DNA of 11,382 nucleotides from Candidatus Nesterenkonia stercoripullorum. Lineage in GTDB: Bacteria > Actinomycetota > Actinomycetes > Actinomycetales > Micrococcaceae. Location: assembly GCA_019114115.1 (NCBI GenBank), contig DXGD01000284.1, forward strand, positions 1-11,382. The letters run 5' to 3'. A program made the translations under genes and the position numbers. Positions within the stretch are counted from its first letter, which is position 1. Every line of letters starts with the position of its first letter. Below, in pieces: positions 7,341-11,382 of the stretch. The notes beneath the pieces were generated by a model, which saw only the letters and a list, made by a program, of their open reading frames with translations, had not been told where the DNA came from and ran no database searches.

Positions 7341-8348
7341 GTGCACTATTGGAACGGGCTGACCGAAGTTCCGCGGGACATCGGCCCGACGGCAGTCACC
7401 ATCGGCAATTTCGACGGCGTGCATCGCGGCCACCAGGAGGTCCTGCGCCAGCTTGTCTCAGCGGCCGCCACCTACGAGGCCGTCTCCGTGGCTGTCTCCT
7501 TCGACCCCCACCCGCTGCAGCTGCACCGGCCGGAGCAGCGCCCGCCGATGCTCACCGGAGTGCAGGAGAAGATCAACCGCCTCGCGACCGTCGGCCTGGG
7601 TGGACTCCTGATGCTCAACTACACCTGGGAGCTCGCCGGGCTGAGTGCCGAGGAGTTCGTGGAGAAATACTTCGTCCACGGGCTGCAGGCCAAGGTGGTC
7701 GTGGTCGGCCACGATGTGCGTTTCGGCCGGGACAACGCCGGCTCGTTCGACACGATGGTCGAGCTGGGCAAGAAGTTCGGCTTCACTGTGGTCCCGGTGG
7801 AGGAGTTCAGCTCGCTGGATGAGGAGACCAGCCGGCGCTGCTCGTCGACCTGGGTACGTGAAGCCCTGGAAGCCGGTGATGTGGCAGCCGCCCGTGAGGT
7901 GCTGGGAAGGCCTCATGCGGTGCTTGGTGAAGTCGTCCACGGTGCCGCCCGCGGCCGAGAGCTCGGCTTTCCCACGGCAAACCTCGCCCGTGACGCTGAG
8001 GGCATGGTTCCAGCAGACGGCATCTACGCAGGCTGGATGGTCGACGGTGAGGGTCACCGCTGGCCAGCAGCCATCTCAGTCGGGCCGAACCCCACATTCC
8101 AGGGCGTGGAGCGCGTGGTGGAAGCCCATGTGATCGATAGGCCGAAGGAATCGGTGGAGGACTTCGACCTCTATGGTCAGAACGTCCGCGTGGAATTCGT
8201 GGAACGCTTGCGCGGCATGGTCGCCTTCGAGGGGATCCCGCAGCTCATCCGGCAGATAGAAGACGACGTGATCGGTGCCCGGCGCATCCTGCTCGCCGAC
8301 GGCCGGGAGAACCGGGACTACCAGCCCGCTGCCGCCGTCGAACGCTGA
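7341..8348 (+). CDS. ribF: Bifunctional riboflavin kinase / FAD synthetase RibF
   Basis: RibF phosphorylates riboflavin to FMN (EC 2.7.1.26) and adenylylates FMN to FAD (EC 2.7.7.2) in the cytoplasm. The N-terminal adenylyltransferase domain shows GNFDGVHRGH at 22-31 (nucleotidyltransferase HxGH-type site), FDPHP at 54-58, the VVVGHDVRFGRD segment, and SSTWVREAL. The C-terminal flavokinase domain shows GRELGFPTANL with the PTAN motif at 211-214, then VPADGIYAG, SVGPNPTF and EAHVID. The 335-residue length is normal. The frame is open from an ATG at 7290, but GTG 7341 is preferred: GAGGAG at 7331-7336 precedes it by four bases, and VHYWNGLTEVP is the usual beginning of related proteins. It sits 82 bases after the membrane-protein pair and 18 bases before the methyltransferase gene. 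Confidence 0.97.
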   Translation: MHYWNGLTEVPRDIGPTAVTIGNFDGVHRGHQEVLRQLVSAAATYEAVSVAVSFDPHPLQLHRPEQRPPMLTGVQEKINRLATVGLGGLLMLNYTWELAGLSAEEFVEKYFVHGLQAKVVVVGHDVRFGRDNAGSFDTMVELGKKFGFTVVPVEEFSSLDEETSRRCSSTWVREALEAGDVAAAREVLGRPHAVLGEVVHGAARGRELGFPTANLARDAEGMVPADGIYAGWMVDGEGHRWPAAISVGPNPTFQGVERVVEAHVIDRPKESVEDFDLYGQNVRVEFVERLRGMVAFEGIPQLIRQIEDDVIGARRILLADGRENRDYQPAAAVER

Positions 8349-8366
8349 AGCGCGAAGGGCAGAACA

Positions 8367-9326
8367 GTGAGCACAGACCGTACCGAGGTGCCCCCGCCGC
8401 TGGCTGAGCCAGAACGGTCATCCACGCCCCAGCACTGCCAGTCCTCGGAGGAGCCAGAGGCTCCGGTCTCCTCCGAGAGCGACCAGGTCCCCAACCGTCC
8501 GCGGCCCCTGCCCTCCCAGCGTTCAGCCATCGGCGACTCCGCAGCACGCCGCCGGCTTGCCGCCTCCTTCTCCGACCACAGCGATCTGGACGATGCGCAG
8601 GAGTATGACCGGTTACGGCCCAGATACCCCGAGGCCGTGGTCGAAGCGGTCGTGGCTGCCGCGCGGGAGAGCGCGGAGAAGGCCTCCCCGGTCTGCGCCG
8701 ATCTTGGCGCAGGCACCGGCATCATGTCCCGGGCGCTGCTGCGGGCTGGTGCACAGGTATACGCCGTCGAGCCCAGCGAGCCGATGCTGCAGGTGCTCTC
8801 CGAACAGCAGAGTCCGGGTCTGAAGGCACAGCCCGGCACCGCTGAACGCACAGGCCTTCCCCAGGAAGCCGTCGACGCCGTCGTGGCGGCACAGGCCTGG
8901 CATTGGTTCGACCAGGATGAGGTGCAGGCCGAAATTCGGCGCATTCTGGTGCCCGGTGGCTCCCTGGGCGTCGTCGGGAACTACCTGGACACCTCGGTGG
9001 CCTGGGTGCACCGGCTGACTCGGATCATGCGAGCCGGGGACGTGTACCGTCCAGGCTGGTCGCCTGCGATCGACCCGGTGCACTTCACTGCCTGGGAGCG
9101 GCAGGAGCACCGGTGGGTTCGGACGATCACTCCCGAGGGCATCCGCCGACTGTCCCGCACGCTGAGTTCCTGGCTCTCCGCGCACGATGCAGATCGGCGA
9201 CGGCGTGCCGCGAACCTCGACTGGTACCTCGACGAGCATATGGCCTTCACGCCAGGGGAGACCGTGGAGCTGCCGTACATCACGGTGCTGCACATGGCAC
9301 GGTACCGCGGAAATACGGTACAGTAG
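8367..9326 (+). CDS. Class I SAM-dependent methyltransferase (Methyltransf_11-like), substrate unknown
   Basis: A 319-residue protein with a class I methyltransferase core. Motif I, DLGAGTG, is at 112-118, with the acidic strand end YAVEPSEPM about 20 residues later. A GTAERTGLP segment follows, then the AQAWHWFD signature with WHWF at 178-181, and VPGGSLGVVGNY near 195. The core begins at about residue 67 (ASFSDHSDLDDAQEYDRLRPRYPEAV), typical of small-molecule methyltransferases of this type. The first 65 residues are Pro/Ser/Glu-rich and probably disordered. GTG 8367 has GAAGGG at 8354-8359 seven bases upstream, and I see no better in-frame start nearby. It lies only 18 bases from ribF, so it is likely in its transcription unit. 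The target cannot be deduced from sequence. Confidence 0.9.
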   Translation: MSTDRTEVPPPLAEPERSSTPQHCQSSEEPEAPVSSESDQVPNRPRPLPSQRSAIGDSAARRRLAASFSDHSDLDDAQEYDRLRPRYPEAVVEAVVAAARESAEKASPVCADLGAGTGIMSRALLRAGAQVYAVEPSEPMLQVLSEQQSPGLKAQPGTAERTGLPQEAVDAVVAAQAWHWFDQDEVQAEIRRILVPGGSLGVVGNYLDTSVAWVHRLTRIMRAGDVYRPGWSPAIDPVHFTAWERQEHRWVRTITPEGIRRLSRTLSSWLSAHDADRRRRAANLDWYLDEHMAFTPGETVELPYITVLHMARYRGNTVQ

Positions 9327-9528
9327 AGAGGTTGTTCTGCGCCTGTCACGCTGCGAAAGCAGCGGTGGCCAAGCGCTGCGAAAGCAGCGGTGTTGAAGCG
9401 GAGCTGCGAAAGCAGCATCCGGCTGACGCCCGGCCCGGCGCTGGCAACACCGCCATTCTGCAGTCCGCGGTGGGTGGCACCGGGTTTTCCCGGATCGTAT
9501 TCGCGGTACAACAACAAGGAGCACATCC
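9327..9528 (+). promoter_or_regulatory. Structured rpsO leader with tandem GAAA-tetraloop hairpins and alternative helices
   Basis: The 202 bases before rpsO are packed with RNA-like structure. Three hairpins share GCTGC-GAAA-GCAGC (stems 9350-9363, 9375-9388, 9403-9416). The first and third extend below a one-base 3' bulge, to 9345-9369 and 9397-9424. A fourth hairpin, 9437-9454, closes with GCAA. CCGGG-TTTT-CCCGG lies at 9480-9493, and the Shine-Dalgarno AAGGAG at 9516-9521. GCGGTGTTG (9387-9395) is perfectly complementary to CAACACCGC (9445-9453), and CACCGC (9448-9453) to GCGGTG (9467-9472). These helices exclude hairpins 2 and 4, so the leader can adopt alternative folds. S15 is known to repress its own mRNA in several phyla through unrelated RNA structures; this leader is a candidate for such control. 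That role is inference. Confidence 0.6.
9349..9416 (+). repeat. Tandem 25-base repeat, two full copies plus a third diverged copy
   Basis: Units 9349-9373 and 9374-9398 are adjacent and match at 22 of 25 positions; the differences are one contiguous triplet (GCC versus TTG). The third copy keeps the 14-base GCTGCGAAAGCAGC core at 9403-9416, shifted three bases by an insertion. The core spacing is therefore 25 then 28 bases. Each core is an inverted repeat with a GAAA centre. No coding frame crosses the repeat convincingly, because the methyltransferase ends at 9326. Confidence 0.9.
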
Positions 9529-9798
9529 ATGGCTTTGGATCCCGCTGTCAAGCAGGAGATCATGAAGGAGTACGCGACCGCTGAGGGAGACACCGGTTCC
9601 CCCGAGGTCCAGGTTGCAGTGCTGACTCGTCGCATTTCCGACCTCACTGAGCACCTGAAGGATCACAAGCATGACCACCACACGCGTCGTGGTCTGATGC
9701 TGCTGGTGGGCCGCCGTCGTCGGCTGCTCAAGTACCTCCAGGCCAAAGACATCGAGCGGTACCGTTCGCTGATCAAGCGGCTCGGTCTCCGCCGCTAG
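9529..9798 (+). CDS. rpsO: 30S ribosomal protein S15
   Basis: S15 is a primary-binding 30S protein that recognises the 16S rRNA three-way junction (h20-h21-h22) and forms an inter-subunit bridge. The 89-residue length is exactly typical. Conserved segments are [17 protein letters not shown] (20-36), [15 protein letters not shown] (43-57) with the rRNA-contacting His/Asp region, and the basic [12 protein letters not shown] helix, ending in [15 protein letters not shown] 9529 is preceded by AAGGAG seven bases upstream. The gene sits between an elaborate leader and a structured spacer leading to pnp, the widely conserved rpsO-pnp pair. Codon use appears optimised (Arg CGT/CGC, Lys AAG), as expected for a highly expressed gene. 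Confidence 0.99.
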   Translation: MALDPAVKQEIMKEYATAEGDTGSPEVQVAVLTRRISDLTEHLKDHKHDHHTRRGLMLLVGRRRRLLKYLQAKDIERYRSLIKRLGLRR

Positions 9799-9806
9799 GC
9801 ACGGTC

Positions 9807-9828
9807 TCACCTGGCACACGCCAGGTGA
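9807..9828 (+). terminator. Stem-loop directly after rpsO
   Basis: TCACCTGGC at 9807-9815 pairs perfectly with GCCAGGTGA at 9820-9828 around ACAC. It starts eight bases after the rpsO stop codon. No T-run follows, so alone it is more likely a 3' stabiliser or a processing element than a complete intrinsic terminator. Its right arm overlaps the palindrome at 9825-9838, so the two cannot both form fully. Confidence 0.55.
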
Positions 9829-9847
9829 CACGTGTCACGGCACACTG

Positions 9848-9897
9848 ACAGGCGGCTCCGGATATGGCCCTTTGCGGTCATTGGGGTCGCCTGTTTT
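9848..9897 (+). terminator. Candidate rpsO terminator with T-run
   Basis: ACAGGCG at 9848-9854 pairs with CGCCTGT at 9888-9894, followed by TTTTGTGT (T-run 9894-9897). The 33-base interior can form a further GGCCC/GGGTC helix with one wobble (9866-9870/9883-9888 region). The loop is long for an intrinsic terminator, but this is the only stem followed by T residues in the spacer, so it is the best candidate for ending or attenuating rpsO transcripts before pnp. Confidence 0.4.
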
Positions 9898-10024
9898 GTG
9901 TGCGAGACTAGATGGGGCGCTTTGAGCATAGAGCGCCCTGCAGGGCGAGCTGGTGCACTGAAGTGCACACAGCGCCTGCCAGCTGCGCGTGAGCAATGTG
10001 CAGCACCCCCGGCGTACTGCGCCG

Positions 10025-10062
10025 CCGAGCCGGAGAGCGTGCTCTCGTGTTCCGGTCCTCGG
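10025..10062 (+). promoter_or_regulatory. Bulged 10-bp stem-loop in the pnp leader
   Basis: CCGAG (10025-10029) pairs with CTCGG (10058-10062) and CCGGA (10030-10034) with TCCGG (10051-10055), with a two-base TC bulge on the 3' side. The 16-base apical part contains a GAG/CTC mini-helix. A stem of this kind is a plausible RNase III or PNPase target in an rpsO-pnp spacer; that role is inferred. Confidence 0.45.
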
Positions 10063-10088
10063 TAGTGGCTTCCGGGAAGCACGAGCTA

Positions 10089-10134
10089 TCGATGCCGTAG
10101 GGCATCGAGGCTGTGCTGACCCGTGGGCCTCGAT
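10089..10134 (+). promoter_or_regulatory. Mutually exclusive hairpins in the pnp leader (switch-like)
   Basis: TCGATGCC (10089-10096) pairs perfectly with GGCATCGA (10101-10108) around GTAG. ATCGAGGC (10104-10111) pairs perfectly with GCCTCGAT (10127-10134) around 15 bases. Both use ATCGA at 10104-10108, so only one can form. This three-strand design resembles an attenuator or autoregulatory switch, 85 bases before the pnp start. No ligand or protein is indicated by the sequence. Confidence 0.5.
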
Positions 10135-10170
10135 CGAAGACCGACCTCGCGAGACGCTCTCCCTCACGGC

Positions 10171-10197
10171 TGGTACGTCGGGCAAGACGAAGTACCA
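10171..10197 (+). promoter_or_regulatory. Stem-loop immediately before the pnp ribosome binding site
   Basis: TGGTAC (10171-10176) pairs with GTACCA (10192-10197). After a G/A mismatch, TCG (10178-10180) pairs with CGA (10188-10190), closing a GGCAAGA loop. It ends six bases before AAAGGAG (10204-10210), close enough to affect ribosome loading. Confidence 0.45.
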
Positions 10198-10219
10198 CCA
10201 CTGAAAGGAGACGCCTGTT

Positions 10220-11382
10220 ATGCAGGGTCCCGAAGTTCACACCGCTGAGGCCGTGATCGACAACGGCCGTTTCGGCACACGCACGATCAACTTCGAAACC
10301 GGCCGGCTGGCCAAGCAGGCCGCCGGATCGGCACTGATCACCCTTGACGAGGAGACGACTATCCTCTCGGCCACCACGGTCGGGAAGTCCCCGCGTGAAG
10401 GGTTCGATTTCTTCCCGCTCACCGTCGACGTCGAAGAGCGCATGTACGCCGCGGGTCGCATCCCCGGCAGCTTCTTCCGCCGCGAGGGCCGTCCCACGAC
10501 GGACGCGATCCTGGCGTGCCGGCTGATCGACCGTCCGCTGCGCCCGGCCTTCACCAAGGGCATCCGCAACGAGGTCCAGGTCGTCGAGACTGTCCTGGCC
10601 ATCAACCCCGATGACCTGTACGACGTCGTCGCCATCAACGGCGCGTCGATGTCCACGCAGCTCTCCGGCCTGCCCTTCTCCGGCCCGATCGGCGGTGTCC
10701 GCGTGGCACTGGTCGACGACGGCCAGGGCGAGCCGCAGTGGGTCGCCTTCCCGAAGCACTCCCAGCTCGAGGACGCCGTCTTCGACATGGTCGTCGCTGG
10801 ACGCATCGCCGGTGATGACATCGCCGTGATGATGGTCGAGGCCGAGGCCACCGACGACTCCTGGAAGCTCATCAAGGAGCAGGGCAAAGCCGCCCCGACT
10901 GAGGACATCGTCGCCGCGGGCCTCGAGGCTGCCAAGCCCTTCATCCGCACGCTGTGCGAGGCGCAGGCTGATCTCGCCGCACGCGCCGGCAAGGAGCCTG
11001 TCGAGGTGCCGATCTTCACCGACTACGAGGACGACGTCTTCGAGGCCGTGAAGAACGCCTCCGAGCAGAAGCTCGCCTCGATCTACCAGATCGCGGACAA
11101 GCAGGAGCGCGACGGCGCCGACTCCGCACTCAAGGCAGAGCTGATCGAAGAGCTCGCCGGCGAGGGCAAGCAGTTCGAGGGCCGCGACGCCGAGATCGGC
11201 AAGGCGCTCGGCTCGGTGACCAAGCAGGTCATCCGCCAGCGCATCCTGCGCGATCAGGTGCGCATCGACGGCCGTGGCCTGACCGATATCCGGCAGCTGA
11301 CCGCAGAGGTCGAGGTGCTGCCCCGGGTTCACGGTTCGGCGATCTTCGAGCGCGGCGAGACCCAGATCATGGGTGTCACCAC
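10220..11382 (+). CDS. pnp: Polyribonucleotide nucleotidyltransferase (PNPase), 5' part, runs off window
   Basis: PNPase degrades RNA 3' to 5' by phosphorolysis and can also add 3' tails; in actinobacteria it is a major RNA-tailing and decay enzyme. The visible 387 residues begin [38 protein letters not shown], as in actinobacterial homologues. They cover the first RNase PH domain with FFRREGRP at 85-92 (the RNA-contacting FFRR loop), DRPLRPAF just after, and INGAS in the core. The all-helical linker domain follows (about 215-335), then the start of the second RNase PH domain, from RIDGR at 348-352 to [10 protein letters not shown]. The catalytic centre, KH and S1 domains lie beyond the window. 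ATG 10220 has AAAGGAG at 10204-10210, nine bases upstream. The frame is open to the end with no defect. Confidence 0.98.
   Translation, partial: MQGPEVHTAEAVIDNGRFGTRTINFETGRLAKQAAGSALITLDEETTILSATTVGKSPREGFDFFPLTVDVEERMYAAGRIPGSFFRREGRPTTDAILACRLIDRPLRPAFTKGIRNEVQVVETVLAINPDDLYDVVAINGASMSTQLSGLPFSGPIGGVRVALVDDGQGEPQWVAFPKHSQLEDAVFDMVVAGRIAGDDIAVMMVEAEATDDSWKLIKEQGKAAPTEDIVAAGLEAAKPFIRTLCEAQADLAARAGKEPVEVPIFTDYEDDVFEAVKNASEQKLASIYQIADKQERDGADSALKAELIEELAGEGKQFEGRDAEIGKALGSVTKQVIRQRILRDQVRIDGRGLTDIRQLTAEVEVLPRVHGSAIFERGETQIMGVT

Larger units (their letters stand above)
9799..10219 (+). promoter_or_regulatory. rpsO-pnp spacer: long non-coding, highly structured region
   Basis: This 421-base stretch has no credible gene. 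It contains, in order: a 9-bp hairpin (9807-9828), a perfect 14-base palindrome (9825-9838), a long stem with a T-run (9848-9897), GGGCGCT/AGCGCCC (9915-9938) competing with a perfect 14-base palindrome (9934-9947), GTGCAC-TGAA-GTGCAC (9953-9968) inside AGCTG/CAGCT (9948-9984), CGGCG/CGCCG (10010-10024), a bulged 10-bp stem (10025-10062), two mutually exclusive 8-bp hairpins (10089-10134), and TGGTAC/GTACCA (10171-10197) before the pnp Shine-Dalgarno. In Escherichia coli and Streptomyces the rpsO-pnp spacer is known to be folded and cut by RNase III; this region fits that pattern but is unusually long. I could not identify a convincing pnp promoter. Confidence 0.6.

Noticed and set aside
9314..9324. 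TACGGT/TACAGT as a -10 element for an rpsO promoter
   Set aside because: Attractive because of its position before the leader, but the -35 region (9291-9301) does not resemble TTGACA; it cannot be supported from sequence alone.
9349..9416. The tandem repeats as a CRISPR array
   Set aside because: Only three cores with no unique spacers of regular 25-40 base length and no cas genes; the units are directly adjacent and form GNRA hairpins.
9389..9584. Short + strand open frame across the rpsO leader
   Set aside because: No homology, no ribosome binding site suited to its ATG, and it runs through structured leader and out of frame into rpsO.
9908..11332. Long - strand open frame (474 codons) opposite pnp
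   Set aside because: It is antisense to clear PNPase coding sequence and extends across the structured spacer; GC-rich codon bias on + produces such frames. No family resemblance.

Overview
The window is high-GC DNA coding on the + strand throughout, and it holds a classic actinobacterial translation/RNA-metabolism cluster. In order: nusA (3' part), ylxR, infB, rbfA, truB, two small membrane-protein genes, ribF, a SAM-dependent methyltransferase gene, rpsO, pnp (5' part). Gene order, GTG starts, Ala/Pro/Gly-rich linkers and protein sequences (NusA KH domains, a 984-residue IF-2 with a long Pro/Gly/Ala linker, RibF opening VHYWNGL) point to Actinomycetota, most likely Micrococcales and perhaps a Micrococcaceae-like genus. 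The genus is inference.

Layout. 2-961: end of nusA with an unusual Pro/Gln/Ser-rich tail. 1022-1423: ylxR. 1424-1674: a 251-base infB leader with a chain of overlapping micro-ORFs and a strong hairpin. 1675-4629: infB. 4630-4765: a gap holding three consecutive hairpins. 4766-5257: rbfA. 5275-6234: truB. 6235-6416: a 182-base gap with small inverted repeats. 6417-7258: two overlapping genes for unrecognised four-helix membrane proteins. 7341-8348: ribF. 8367-9326: methyltransferase. 9327-9528: a 202-base rpsO leader with tandem GAAA-tetraloop hairpins. 9529-9798: rpsO. 9799-10219: a 421-base, very structured rpsO-pnp spacer. 10220-11382: start of pnp, running off the window.

The core genes serve transcription elongation/antitermination (NusA), translation initiation (IF-2), 30S maturation (RbfA), tRNA modification (TruB), 30S assembly (S15) and RNA decay (PNPase). 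RibF makes FMN and FAD. The coding content is mostly ordinary. The surprising part is the non-coding RNA. Four gaps (before infB, before rbfA, before rpsO, before pnp) carry stable hairpins, and two (rpsO and pnp leaders) contain mutually exclusive pairings that look like regulatory switches. The best candidate for something undescribed is the rpsO leader. It has a 25-base tandem repeat in which a GCTGC-GAAA-GCAGC hairpin occurs three times. Two copies have different but still complementary lower stems below a single-base 3' bulge, and one copy can instead form a 9-bp helix with a downstream segment. All structures were read by eye; no folding or database search was run.
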